A program made the position numbers and the translations under genes. Source: Ischnura elegans (taxonomy: Eukaryota > Arthropoda > Insecta > Odonata > Coenagrionidae). Taken from it: a stretch of 64,000 bases of DNA. Location: positions 5,904,607 through 5,968,606 of the forward strand of contig NC_060258.1 in the NCBI RefSeq assembly GCF_921293095.1, given 5' to 3'. Numbering within the stretch: the first letter of the stretch is position 1; each line of letters begins with the position of its first letter. Below, one piece after another: positions 11,430-24,000 of the stretch. The notes beneath the pieces are model-generated. The model had not been told where the DNA came from and searched no databases. It worked only from the letters and a program-made list of their open reading frames with translations.

Positions 11430-13800
11430 TTAGAATATTTTTAATCTCTCTCTATTGAGGTGTAATTTTGAGAGGAGTACACTTCTCTAGTGTTTGCTTC
11501 CCTCTGATTTGGGACTCAACTCAATGGGGTGCTGGGCTATTACCCCAGGCACTGTACTAGATCCTCTAGCCCATGAGTCCACCATCAAATTATTGCATTA
11601 CTAGGTACTGTTTTTAATAGAAATATTATTTACGCATCACAATAATTTATACTTATGTTAAAATAAGTTACATGTTCAATTCCCTTTTGAATTTGAAATG
11701 GGTAAGGGAAATTTGGTTACTGTGTGGTGATAACAACGTGTGCAAAAAGCAATCTCTTGGTCAGGAATTGAAAAAGGACTTCCAGTGTCCAGACTGAAGA
11801 AGGTCATAAAGGCATAAGCATATTAAAAGTGGCTTTGGTATTCAGTGCCCGGGCAAGAGCGCAGTTTCCTGAATTTTGCAAACAATAGGCGATTTCATAA
11901 CAGATATCACTTTCATCGCTGCCTTTACATTCACAGCATCTGTCGCATAAGGTAATTTTTTGTTGATGTGCGGCTGGTGATAGTTTTATTGTTGGCTTAT
12001 TAACAGACTGTCAATTTGGTGACATTTAGACTGTGAAAACCTGGAAAGGATGGTGAACTTCAGTATGTAGGCAGAGTGGCAACCCTAAAATCTCCTTTAA
12101 ATCACAGGTTGAAAGTCATTGTTTTTGCATTTAATACGTGTAAAGGATTCATTTGTCTAAAGAATGCAAGGTGAAGCCACTGGTTTCAGAAAAACTCAAT
12201 ATTTTCTTAACATGCAGCCTTATGGCAAATTGACGAAGCTGGGCAGGACATGATGGCGAAATGCTCAAAGAGTACCGTTAGGCATGGCTTCACATCTGAG
12301 GGCTTATGCCCTCTCCAGGAACCCCCATGTAAAAGGGGGAAAGCTAGGAAACGTATGTATTCGGCATTCATTTATTTGCATAAGAATACCTCCGATGAAA
12401 ATATGCGGCATTCGTCTCCCGGGTCAAGAAATGTCCACACATATATTGTCGTCTTTAGTAGAGAAAAGGTTAAATACACTGAAAGCCATATCTTTTTATT
12501 ATATTGAATTAATCACACGATTTCTTTACAATCAACTATGTAACGGTGCTTTGTGGCAAACAATGTTACTTAACCTTATTTATGTACTTACGATAAAAGT
12601 TCTGTTTTGCATGGATTTTATTGTTATTTTACAAATTAGCAATGTGTTCAATGAATTGCCATTTTGCTATTCCATGTTGACTTCCTGTGATTTAAATATT
12701 TCCTCAATTTGTCACTGAATATGGAGTATGGGCATATAATTGGATTATTTGATTTTTAAAAACATTTTTACACATTTTCACTGTGTTCATTTTACATTGT
12801 CACCATAGATGTATTCAAATTGAGCATTTTGCCATCAATGTGTTTTTGGCATTGGAAATAATGCAGAGGTCACCAACATTTTTTTCCGGTTGCCTGTTTG
12901 AACATGAGAGTAACTAATTATGCCAATAGGGAGATGAGAGACAGAGGTCCTCCTGATTTTCAACCGAGTACATTGTTAGTGTGCTTTTTTATGAGGCGTG
13001 GAAGGTGGAGTTGTTTGGCTGATCTTCACCCTGCCTATTGTGCCCACACTTGCCTTTTGATAGTCAATCGCTAGTGTTCCACATGTGATTGATTTGGATT
13101 CTCCATGGATAGACCCGAGATTTACGGGCACATAATGGTGGGAGACAGCCATTTGATGTGGTTGGCATCTCTTCTGGGGTACCACCTTGAGAGAGGCAGG
13201 AGAACTTTTTCTCTTTTTAACGAATCCTTTATGCAACTTGTTTTCTATACTAAATGCTTCCTTTGCTGATAGGTTGTCCTGCTGCCATTGGACTTTGCGT
13301 ATCGGGCCAGAGCACGACGAAATTGCGGAGAGTTTTGCTGGATGCTGGATGCTTTTATTCTCCAATTATATTATCAATAGGATCCGATGACTTGGGGAGG
13401 GATGTAAGATTTCAAAAGCTGATGAGTAATTTCCATTGGATACTTCTCAGGACTCATTGCTTGACATTAAGGGTGGTTCTATTAAGCATGATCCCCACTC
13501 CAGCTCAATGGGGAAACATTATTCTTCGGCGTCATTTAGTAGCCATCAACTGATGGACACAAGGGAGAGTAAGACAATGTTTTCACTCTCTTGATTTATA
13601 ATTATGTCAATTATTCATTTGTGTTACAGTTGTCATTGCGTTTATGTATTAACATGATATTCATTCTGGTGATTTAATTTCCCTTTCTGGTGATTTCAAA
13701 TCCCTTTGGTGGATTTCAGGTGGTTGACTTCATCACACCTTTTCTTTGGGATTGTAGGGTGAGGGAGGAGTATTTTGAATTGTAAGCTCACAAATGTCGT
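11430..13800. other. AT-rich spacer, nothing firm
   Basis: Contains scattered short frames. The longest is a 129-codon Lys/Ser/Pro-rich minus frame at 12976-13365 with no family signature. I cannot support a gene here. Confidence 0.4.
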
Positions 13801-13836
13801 ACTAATATATTTATATCTATATATATATATATATAT
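13801..13836. repeat. (TA)n microsatellite, target of the LTR element
   Basis: A TA-rich run immediately precedes the 5' LTR, and another (TATACATATATATATG) immediately follows the 3' LTR. The element therefore inserted within one TA tract. The 4-bp flanking duplication appears to be ATAT. Confidence 0.85.
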
Positions 13837-14890
13837 TGTGACGGTACGACTAGCACCGTCGTTTTTTTCAATGTTTTCATCGCGGCCAATTCCAGGTGTG
13901 AGCCATCGCTCATTTAAATTTAGCGGGCACAGCACTGTTAGAGCGGCGTCCCCATCAAGTACAAGGGTTTTTCGAGTGTCATTTTTTTTGTTATGTCACG
14001 TGAACGCCGCTATATAACGGGTGTTCACGAGGAGACGGGAGGACATTTGTGTTTGGAAGTGCGCGGAAGCAGAGAGACCTTCCGAGCCGAGATAAGGCCA
14101 GCGCACAAGAGAACGAGAGTCAACGGGAGATAAGGAGTCAGTCGGGGTTCACGACTCAACGTGGGAACCACCCGCTGTGCTTCGAAGCCGCAGGCGGAGA
14201 GTAGCCTGTTGGGCTCAACCAGCCGAGACGGTGATTCGACAGAGAACCACACCATTGACGCGGTAAAATACTCAGACCCATCTCCCCGGATAGTGTATTA
14301 TCCACTCTCCCTGCTCGATCCAACATAATTCCTCAAGAAGAGACCCCGAGTGCTGTTCACTCGAAATTAGTGATTTGTGGAACGATATCACGCAACCCTT
14401 TGCCAAGCTTTTTCAACATTCAAAGAGAAAAGTTGTATCACTAATCTCCCGTCCACGAGGTTTGCATATTCAAAGCGATAGTGCTGGACATTTCGCAGAA
14501 CTGGACGAGGAGCCTGTACATTCTTTGGCATTTGTAAATTCATCATTCATCCATTCATCCTATTATTTTTTGTATTAGAATTAAGTAATTTTGGTGGGGT
14601 AGTGTTCTTCGTCTTTTGATTCATTTATTTTTCATTTATGTTTCATCACAAAAGCAAATCATTCATCCCTCATTAGAACTAGGAAAGGGTATTTCTCTGA
14701 TTTTGTTTTTTTTGTACGGTCAATTTTTGCAAATAAATGTGTAAACCCGATCATTTTGTAAGAGGTCGTTTCTATCTTGTGCTGTGCTCTGCACTGAGGT
14801 CAATCCATCCCCAGTATTTAGATACCTTTATCGCGAACGCGCGCCGCAGAACTTCCACGATATTATTGTATAGACCCGTGATCTATCACA
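13837..14890 (+). repeat. 5' LTR of the Gypsy element
   Basis: 1054 bp, TGTGACGG...TATCACA. A TATATAACG motif near 14011 could serve as the core promoter. Short frames inside the LTR recur identically in the 3' LTR and are not genes. Confidence 0.93.
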
Positions 14891-14892
14891 AT

Positions 14893-14910
14893 TGGCGCAC
14901 CAACGTGCGG
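14893..14910 (+). other. Primer-binding site
   Basis: Two bases after the 5' LTR comes TGGCGCACCAACGTGCGG. TGG would pair with the CCA end of a tRNA, and the start resembles the lysine-type primer site TGGCGCCCAAC with a difference. The tRNA identity is uncertain. Confidence 0.55.
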
Positions 14911-15139
14911 GGCCGCTCGAATAGTTCGTACTGGCATGGAAAATTCCTTTCAGTTGAAAGTGACCTTCAGTCAGCACCACTTTTATGAGATTGAATTTAA
15001 TGACCAATGGTCGCAATTGACGTCCATGAACGCGCGGTCATATTTCGTATGAATACGCGATTCATTTTGTCAAAAGGGTTACGTCGAATCAAAATTTTCA
15101 GATTCCGTATCATTGGGTTTTGCAAGTTTAATTTAAATA

Positions 15140-16621
15140 ATGGCAGACAAGGAGGATCAGATGGCAGCGTTTAGACAGTATCGGGAGAAAAAGGATGACG
15201 AGGTCGATACGGACGACCAGAGCGTTCATTCAGATACCGATGGGTTGGCGCTCGGACTAGCGGGTATGGCGTTAGAGACCCCCGAAAGGAAGGAGGTTGG
15301 ATCTTTATCCGTGCAACCCGGCGAACCCGGTAGTCTCAATGTCAGTCAAACGGAGTCCCGTGAAGACCCGCTTAATACCCTCCTTTCCTTAATGCATTCA
15401 ATGCGACAGGAGATAAAAGAGAGTAAGGAACTCATGAGTCAGGAGATAAAAGGTAGTAATGATACAATGCGTCAGGAAATAAAAGGTAGTAATGATACCA
15501 TGCGACAGGAGATAAGAGAGAGTAAGGAACTCATGAGTCAGGAAATAAAAGATAGTAATCAAGCCATGTTTCTTGAAATCAAAGCTGAGATGAATAGGTG
15601 GAACGAAGGTTTTTCGCAAGAGATTTCCCAAGTAAAAAGGAAAATTAATGAGGTAGAAACACGGTGTGCAGACGGTGTAAAAACGATAGGAAGGGCCGTT
15701 CGCGAAGAATGTAGAGGAATGGTAAGTGCGGAGATTGGCGATGTAAAGGTTCGTACCAGTGCGTTGGAACAGGCTTACGATGCAGTGATCGCGACGCAGA
15801 AGGAAGTGAAAGTACACTGCGACGTTAGAATCAACTCCCTTGAGTCTGAAGTGACCGCTTTAAAAGATAGGGGCACGACCACGCAATCAGCGGCCGTATC
15901 AACCCACTCTCTCACAAAACCCACCTTTTCTGCCCTTAGCAACGAGCACCCTATTGCCTTCCTAAAGGAAGTTAATAATTATTTTTCCATAGTCTCTGTG
16001 CCAGAGGCGTTGCAACCACAAGTGTTTTTTCAAATGTTGAGTGGTGATGCCAAGATATGGAGTAACTCGCTATGGCCAGTTCCGTCAACACTTGCGGAAT
16101 TTAAGGAAAAATTTTTGGCTAACTTTTGGGACACTGACACCCAGTATAATTTCCGCATGCAAATCATTACAGACAGGTATGTGAGGGGAAAGTCGAACAC
16201 GATGAAACAGTTTGCGATTGAAAAAGTAGCGCAAGCGCGATTGTGTTCCCCACCGATGAGTGAAGAAGAAATTATTCAGGTCCTAATTAGACAGTTTTCC
16301 ATTCAGATTCAGAATATGTTAAAGTCAATTGATCATTTAACGGTTGAACGACTGATTGTATTACTAGGATTGTATGACCAGTCTTATCAGACAGGCACGC
16401 TGGCTACTCAAAATTCGTTCCATCCAGGTACATTGCAAGGTTCCGAAAATACGAGGCCGCGAGCAGCTGATAAGGGTTATCGTATAAATTCCGTCACGTT
16501 TGAGCGAGGACGCAAGGTTGGGAAGGAGCGACACAAGGAGAAATCCCCCAGTCCGCCTCCTCCCAGCGCACCTCGAGTAGAAGGTCAAGACTTCGCGTTA
16601 AACTCGCGTCGGCTGGTGTGA
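15140..16621 (+). CDS. gag: Gag of the Gypsy element (fossil)
   Basis: An open frame of 493 codons. The N-terminal third is charged and contains a run of 11-residue repeats of the types MRQEIKGSNDT and ESKELMSQEIK (about residues 88-145), predicted to be coiled coil. A capsid-like middle section follows, including the EHPIAFLKEVNNYF and FWDTDTQYNF segments. The C terminus is basic and proline-rich and I see no CCHC knuckle, which some Gypsy clades also lack. The last bases overlap the pol frame. Related elements reach pol by programmed frameshifting or re-initiation. Confidence 0.85.
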   Translation: MADKEDQMAAFRQYREKKDDEVDTDDQSVHSDTDGLALGLAGMALETPERKEVGSLSVQPGEPGSLNVSQTESREDPLNTLLSLMHSMRQEIKESKELMSQEIKGSNDTMRQEIKGSNDTMRQEIRESKELMSQEIKDSNQAMFLEIKAEMNRWNEGFSQEISQVKRKINEVETRCADGVKTIGRAVREECRGMVSAEIGDVKVRTSALEQAYDAVIATQKEVKVHCDVRINSLESEVTALKDRGTTTQSAAVSTHSLTKPTFSALSNEHPIAFLKEVNNYFSIVSVPEALQPQVFFQMLSGDAKIWSNSLWPVPSTLAEFKEKFLANFWDTDTQYNFRMQIITDRYVRGKSNTMKQFAIEKVAQARLCSPPMSEEEIIQVLIRQFSIQIQNMLKSIDHLTVERLIVLLGLYDQSYQTGTLATQNSFHPGTLQGSENTRPRAADKGYRINSVTFERGRKVGKERHKEKSPSPPPPSAPRVEGQDFALNSRRLV

Positions 16622-19600
16622 CTCACCTCCAGTCCCCAGCCGAGACAGATGGAGAGAGGGTAGTGGGTAAGATAATATCCACGTGTGAATTGGTAGGTGA
16701 AAGTTTTGAGAGCGGTGTGCAAGGCAGCACGTACTATGAAAGGCGGGTATGTCCCGTTGTTGAGTGTTGGGTTAATGGGGTGCTAGGGGAAGCTTTGTTA
16801 GATACCGGTAGTGAGATTTCCGCGGTATCAGATAGATTTTTGACAGAATTAGAAGTAAAAGAAGTGATCCCATCTTTTCCCCTTAATCGATCAAGGATCG
16901 TGTGTGCGGATAGCCGCAAGTCCCCACCAATTACCCGGCAGGTTTTGATACAACTCCAAATGCGAGGGATTGAATTTGAAGTAGTGTGTCTTGTGATAAA
17001 AAATCTCATAAAACCTCTGATTCTGGGAATGGATTTTTTAGCAGACAATAAGGTTCTTATTGATTTCGGCGAAAAATTAGTAAAAGTGAGGGGTTCAGGT
17101 TCTGCGGTGATAGATTTTCCCATTAAGATTTACAGGGAACATAATATCGCTAAAGTATTGGCCATGGGGAATCAAGTAGATGAGGAGGACATAGAGGAGG
17201 CGGTTTGCAGGTCTAGTCAGCTAAGCGGCGACGAAAGAGATGAATTGCGTAAGCTGCTAGCTAAGTACACCACGCTATTTTCTTCTACTCCGACCTTAAT
17301 AAAAGGTGTCCGCCATCGGATCAAGCTCTCAGACAACCGGCCCTTCGTTCAAAAAGCCTACCCGATTCCTATAGCATATAAACACCTAGTGCAGGAAAAA
17401 ATCGAGGAAATGCTTACCCAAGGTATCATTAAGAAAGAAAAAACCGCGTATATTAACCCATTGCTGGTGGTTAAAAAAAAAGACGGTGGAATACGTCTGT
17501 GTTTAGATGCTAGGCGATTAAACAGTATCACTATTCCTGAGAATGATGTTCCCCCCAGGATAGACGATATTTTGTTGAATTTTTATGGTGCCAAATATTT
17601 TTCAAGCATTGATTTTACCGCGTCATACTGGCAAATTGAGCTGCATCCGGAGGATCGGAAGTATACAGGGTTTTTATTCAATTCTTGCAGTTATGTATTT
17701 CAACGCGTGGCATTTGGACTTAAGAATAGTGGTGCCGCGTTGATACGGTGTCTTGATGACATTCTAGGCCCCGAACTAAAAAAATGTTTAACTGTTTACG
17801 TTGACGACATACTTGTCGCTTCTTCCACCTTTCCTGAGCATCTTACGCAATTAAGTTTGCTTTTTGAGACACTTTTGAAAGCGAACGTGTCAATGAATTT
17901 AGCTAAATCACAATTTTGTTGTAAGGAAATAAAATTTTTGGGACACATACTGTCCGAAAAAGGCGTCCGGCCAAGTCCGGAGAAAATATCGGCCATTGAA
18001 ACCGCTCCACCTCCCGTTAATGTAAAACAGCTGAGGGCGTTTCTGGGCCTCTGCAATTTTTATGCGAAGTTTGTGCAAAAATATTCATTTTTGACTTTAC
18101 CTTTACTGCGATTGCTAAAAAAGGGCACTCCGTGGAAATGGGAGGAGGCGCAAGACAAAGCATTCAAAAACATAAAGCAATGTTTTTTAGATTCAGTCAT
18201 GCTAGGCTTCCCTGATTTTTCTAAAAAGATTTTTGTTCAGACAGATAGTAGCGACCTAGGACTAGGGGCTGTTATATTCCAAAAGGATGAAGATGGCTGC
18301 GAACGGGTTCTTTCGTTTGCGAGTCGGTCTCTGAAAGGCCCCGAGGTTGCGTACTCAACGACCGAGAAGGAAGCCCTTGCGATCGTGTGGACTTGAACGA
18401 AGTTTAGAACGATTTTGTTGGGAAGAGAATTTGTTATCTTAACCGATCACAAAGCCCTATCATTTCTTAATAAGTGCCACTTCAATAATTGTAGACTTAC
18501 GCGATGGGCGCTTTTGATACAGGAATATTCTTTCACTGTTGAATTTTGTCCGGGAGAGAAAAATGTTGTAGCAGATTGGTTAAGCCGGTTTTCTATTAGG
18601 CATCCGAAATTGGTAGAGCAGCCATCTGGACATTACCTCGTAGCTGAAATCGACCTTCAGTTGGCACCCTTCCCCAAGGATGAATTCAAGAACCTCGCAC
18701 AAATGCAATTTGATGATCGCGACTTGCGCCCTATTGTGAATTTTTTTCGAGGGATCGCGTTACCTAACGACGCACGGCGCAATCGCTTTCGAAAATTGGT
18801 AGATTCTGCGGCATTTAGAGGTGGGATTTTATTTAAGAAAATTTCTTCTCCCAACAACGCTGTTCGTTACCGAGTGTGGTTGCCCCGTGAGGTCAGAGAG
18901 CGTGTTATTACTTTTGCACATCAAAATTATGCTCACTTCGGCGGTACTAAGACTGCTGCCGTGATAAAAACCAGGTATTATTGGCCTAATATGGACCGAG
19001 AGATTAGGAAACTTGTTTCTAGATGTGACGTCTGCCAAAAAACCAAGTATCCATCAAAAAATTTCCAAGGCCCAATGGCCAACATTATTCCAAACAAACC
19101 CGGCGAACTCCTCGCCGTAGACATTTATGGAGCCTTGCCGAAGTCGAAGGGGGGCTTTCGATATGTTTTTGTGTGTGTGGACGTATTTTCTAAATTCGTC
19201 CAAGTTTATCCTCTGATTAAAACAAAGGCTAAGAATTGTTTAGTTTGTTTAAGAAAAGAATATTTTCAGTTATGCGGGATACCCAAGGCAATTTTATCGG
19301 ATCATGGAACCATGTTCACAAGCGAAAGATGGAAGGATGAGTTAGGTGGATTAGGAATAAAAATCATTTACTCATCCATTCGACATCCCCAATCAAACCC
19401 GAGCGAGAGATTTATGAAGGAACTGTCTCGCGTCTTCAGGGTTTATTGCGGTGGTGAACATCGGGCTTGGGTAAAGGTTCTGCCTTTTGTGAATAAGTGG
19501 TTCAATGAAGTAAGGCATGAGTCAACACAAATGACTCCTATTGAGGCTCATTTCGGTCGAAAACCACCAAATCGTTTTCCCGATGGGTTGACATGTCCGG

Positions 19601-19908
19601 AGGACGCCGTAGTAGGCAAGGAAACTATCATCCGTTTCGCTGCTGAGAATTTAAGGGGGTCTGCCCGTAGGAGGAGGGAATGTCAAAAAGTGGTGCATTC
19701 TAATTTCCAAATCGGAGACTCCGTACTATTACGAACTCCGCGGGTGTCCGACACCAGACTTGGATTATTTCACAAGTTCTTTCATTTGTTTACCGGTCCA
19801 TACAATATTTCAAAGAAGGTTGGTCCTAATGCTTACTTGTTGTCAAGGGAGGATGGATCCGAATTAGGCATTTATAATGCATTTTCCTTGGTTCCTTATA
19901 GGGGATAA
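16618..19908 (+). CDS. pol: Pol region of the Gypsy element (fossil)
   Basis: The domains come in Ty3/Gypsy order. They are an aspartic protease with LLDTGSEISAVS, a reverse transcriptase with YVDDILVAS, an RNase H with FVQTDSSDLGLG, an integrase zinc module of HHCC type with CDVCQ, and an integrase catalytic core with LAVDIYGALPKS. The region is nearly continuous, with about one break. It overlaps the end of gag in another frame, as is usual in the family. No envelope gene follows. Confidence 0.9.
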
Positions 19909-20045
19909 GGAATCACTAAAGTAAATTTGTTTCTTGATTTTTTTTTTTTTTTTTCGTGCATAAGCTCGAACTCATTTTTCATTTTTCTTGCATTCATCTT
20001 TCACCCAGCAAGAAAAAGGAAAAATTCGTTCGTGCTGGGGGGCGA

Positions 20046-21099
20046 TGTGACGGTACGACTAGCACCGTCGTTTTTTTCAATGTTTTCATCGCGGCCAATT
20101 CCAGGTGTGAGCCATCGCTCATTTAAATTTAGCGGGCACAGCACTGTTAGAGCGGCGTCCCCATCAAGTACAAGGGTTTTTCGAGTGTCATTTTTTTTGT
20201 TATGTCACGTGAACGCCGCTATATAACGGGTGTTCACGAGGAGACGGGAGGACATTTGTGTTTGGAAGTGCGCGGAAGCAGAGAGACCTTCCGAGCCGAG
20301 ATAAGGCCAGCGCACAAGAGAACGAGAGTCAACGGGAGATAAGGAGTCAGTCGGGGTTCACGACTCAACGTGGGAACCACCCGCTGTGCTTCGAAGCCGC
20401 AGGCGGAGAGTAGCCTGTTGGGCTCAACCAGCCGAGACGGTGATTCGACAGAGAACCACACCATTGACGCGGTAAAATACTCAGACCCATCTCCCCGGAT
20501 AGTGTATTATCCACTCTCCCTGCTCGATCCAACATAATTCCTCAAGAAGAGACCCCGAGTGCTGTTCACTCGAAATTAGTGATTTGTGGAACGATATCAC
20601 GCAACCCTTTGCCAAGCTTTTTCAACATTCAAAGAGAAAAGTTGTATCACTAATCTCCCGTCCACGAGGTTTGCATATTCAAAGCGATAGTGCTGGACAT
20701 TTCGCAGAACTGGACGAGGAGCCTGTACATTCTTTGGCATTTGTAAATTCATCATTCATCCATTCATCCTATTATTTTTTGTATTAGAATTAAGTAATTT
20801 TGGTGGGGTAGTGTTCTTCGTCTTTTGATTCATTTATTTTTCATTTATGTTTCATCACAAAAGCAAATCATTCATCCCTCATTAGAACTAGGAAAGGGTA
20901 TTTCTCTGATTTTGTTTTTTTTGTACGGTCAATTTTTGCAAATAAATGTGTAAACCCGATCATTTTGTAAGAGGTCGTTTCTATCTTGTGCTGTGCTCTG
21001 CACTGAGGTCAATCCATCCCCAGTATTTAGATACCTTTATCGCGAACGCGCGCCGCAGAACTTCCACGATATTATTGTATAGACCCGTGATCTATCACA
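20046..21099 (+). repeat. 3' LTR of the Gypsy element
   Basis: 1054 bp, apparently identical to the 5' LTR. The preceding purine-rich stretch (AAGAAAAAGGAAAAA, then GCTGGGGGGCGA) holds the likely polypurine tract. The following bases ATAT match the left flank. Confidence 0.93.
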
Positions 21100-24000
21100 A
21101 TATACATATATATATGCTATAACTTCACCTATTGGGCATATGTTCTTACATACATAACCTCCGTAATTTATAGCTGGATGGGATGCAGAGACTGCAGGGG
21201 GCCGGACATTATCCACCTTAAACAGGAAGGCATGCGCTTTCTCATAAATATTTTACGGAGGAGTAAAAACACTTGGTTTTTAACAGTTTCATAATAAGCC
21301 TGTAAAAGGGGGTTTCTTTTCCATTAAGGTAATTCCCTGGATAAGATCAAGAAACATTTGCCTGGTAACCTCGATAGGTAATGTGGAATAACCAGGGAAT
21401 AGGTGGTAACATATGCTGTTGGTAGTTGAGGGAAGTGAATCAACATATTTTTAAACTATATATGTTTATTACATAGGGTTTTGCAACATGAAGTACCATA
21501 AAAACATGCAAAGGCAGTGTTCACAATATTTTCAAAACTTCTTTACCATTGAATAACTGCTGATTTCCTTCGAAGCTAGAGGAAATATTTTGGCTTCTAT
21601 GTGTTCGTTGTATTTGGAATAATAAACATTTAGAATGACTTCATTTTGATACATTGATTCAGGAATACAATATATTCGTTTATTAAGCCACGAAAGTGTG
21701 CTTCAAAAAATTAGGTCATGAAGCGACCAATACCGTTTCATACCAATGCCGTACCGTAAGCGTTACATACCAATTGTAAAAGCTTACATTTTAATGATTT
21801 TATGGTCCTTCCATAACTCATCGTTATACCAATTAAGCATTTGCATTTCCTTATGTGGTTATTTTAACTCAGGATGTGATGGATATTACTGTACATTACG
21901 ATTCTTAAAAACATTTTCCATCTCCACGGTTTTTCGTTTTTGGTCAATGTCACCATAGCTGTTTCTTTATCAAAGACTGAAAACATATAGGCTTAAATGA
22001 GCAAATGGAATTGAAAGCATTGTAGAAGTCTCTAAATTATAATTTAATTTGCATGCAGCAGCAGTTTAATTAAACCCATTTTAGCATATGAAGCCGCTCT
22101 CAATTTCAATAGCTGGTGCATGAGAGAAAGAAGTTTTTAATTGTTGAATAAATGCATTGTAATACTGTTCCTTCTTGGTTGGTGGAGGGGGGTGTTGATT
22201 AGATGAGCTTCCTTCTGGGTATTGTTGTTGCACTTCCATTTTCCCTGTCAAAGCCTTACATACCTGTAACTGTTTGTCCTGCAATCTTCTTGAGAGGCTA
22301 TTTTCAATTCCTTGCCAGAGATTTCACTATATTTTATTGTTTGCTGATAATCAATTGTCGACTCGAGTTTGACATCCATATTGACCACTCAACGTGTCAT
22401 CTCTACAGCTGGGCCCATCCGTAATGAGTTAATTCTTTTGTTAACTGAAAAGCTTGGTTGTTTGTGCATTTAAAGTCATGTGTGTGCACGAAAAATGAAT
22501 GTTACGTGATCATGTGTGTATTGGTATAGGTGCTATAGTGGGATATTCAACAAACTGATCATCATTAAAAAATAGATTTATTTTAGTTTAATAGCGGCAA
22601 TCCATATGCCTTCATGAGAGGTACCTTGCATGATACATTAATGCATGGGCTCCAAAAAGGAAGTTCTTTGGAGTATACTATTGTACAATTTATTCGCATC
22701 ATATCAACTTACCCTGATCTCTCGTATGAGTTATTTGATATCATTTTGGCATTTGTTGAAATTCGTGGCAGTTCTGCATGGCTGGTGGTGAATTTTTTGT
22801 TCGGGACTATGAATCACTAGTACTTAATGCATGTATTAAAAAAATTAAAAGCCATAACAGCGAGAAACATATTTTTTTATTTTAGCATGGCAAATATATC
22901 ATTGCATGACATGCTGCCAGTGAGTGCTGTAATGAGAAGCACATGGCATCATGTATCAATGCATGGGCTCTCGAAGGAGGGTTGTTGGAGTACACTAGTA
23001 TAGCCTATCTACCCAGTTCATCAATTTTTAACACAGGATTGGGGAGCTCTGTTGTCACATGGAGGGGTGGAAGATCCTCCTTCAATCTTTGATTTCCAGT
23101 TTCTATATTATCATGAATGTTAAAGGGAAAAGTATTTTTTAAGGGAATGGGGCCTATTTAGGAGAGTTATGTTGACATTAGGGCATCCATGATTGGGGAT
23201 TCTGCCAGTTGGTGAAACTGAAGGGATCGGCAGGCATGGGTTCATTCAAATTGGATTTTTAAATATAATGCACTCATGTTAAAAGCCTCGAGTGGTAAAT
23301 TCATCTCCTTATTTTTAACTCTAATATGTTTACCTGTTGTATGCGTAACCCACCAAAACTGTTTATCATAGTATTGTCTCTCACTTAAGTGGGGATAGTC
23401 TCTTAATATTTCTCTGTTTTAATTCATCAATAATATATGCATGGTAGTAAGGTACTATGTACACAAAAATTGAATCTCTATGTCAGCACATTTCATTCTC
23501 CATCCTGCAGCTGCCACAATTCCACCAACCATCTAGTAGATGCAATGATTCTCTCAGCAATGGCTTCATATTCTAAGGTGGTATTTTTTTTGCAAGTCAT
23601 CATTTTTATATGCAAATTTGATGCATATCCTTCAGCACAACTTGGTGATTTAGAGATTTACTTTGGTTAATAGTTTTTTGGCAGCTGCATTGGTGTACCA
23701 GGGCTTTGGTCATAAGTAGTATGTTCTCGTTTTCTGCAATGCTCCACAGATGTACTGGAGAATACATGTATGGTATAGACCGAAGTGGCATTGCTGCATT
23801 GGAATTTGACCTATGTAACCTCTGGTATAATCTCTACCCTCAGTAAGCCTGAACAGTCTCTTGTCCATCCACTTCCCTTCCTACCGCTCCCATTAATAAG
23901 AGGCTGCAAAATGCTGTAACATCTCTAGGCAATGTCTAGAAGTGGTTAGTGGTTATGTAGTCTCATCAGTGCCAGCTGTGGAATTGCCTCTAGGGTCTTA

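Larger units (their letters stand above)
13837..21099 (+). mobile_element. Ty3/Gypsy LTR retrotransposon, young, nearly whole
   Basis: A 7.26 kb element bounded by two LTRs of 1054 bp each that look identical to me across the stretches I compared. Long open frames in both LTRs are also identical. Each LTR starts TGTGACGG and ends TATCACA, and the flanks carry ATAT. Between them lie a primer-binding region, gag and pol, with no envelope frame between pol and the 3' LTR. The domain order protease, reverse transcriptase, RNase H, integrase is that of Ty3/Gypsy. Long LTRs and a TGGCGC primer-binding start recall the Osvaldo/Ulysses group, but that placement is a guess. It looks almost whole, with about one break in pol. 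Near-identical LTRs point to a recent insertion. Confidence 0.93.

Noticed and set aside
12976-13365. 129-codon Lys/Ser/Pro-rich minus frame
   Set aside because: No motif, no convincing splice context, and overlapping plus frames of similar quality.
14025-14255. Open frames inside the LTRs (also 14375-14578 and their copies near 20.2-20.8 kb)
   Set aside because: They are identical in both LTRs only because the LTRs are identical, and they have no protein family signature.
19909-20045. Envelope gene of the Gypsy element
   Set aside because: Only about 140 bp lie between pol and the 3' LTR, so there is no room.
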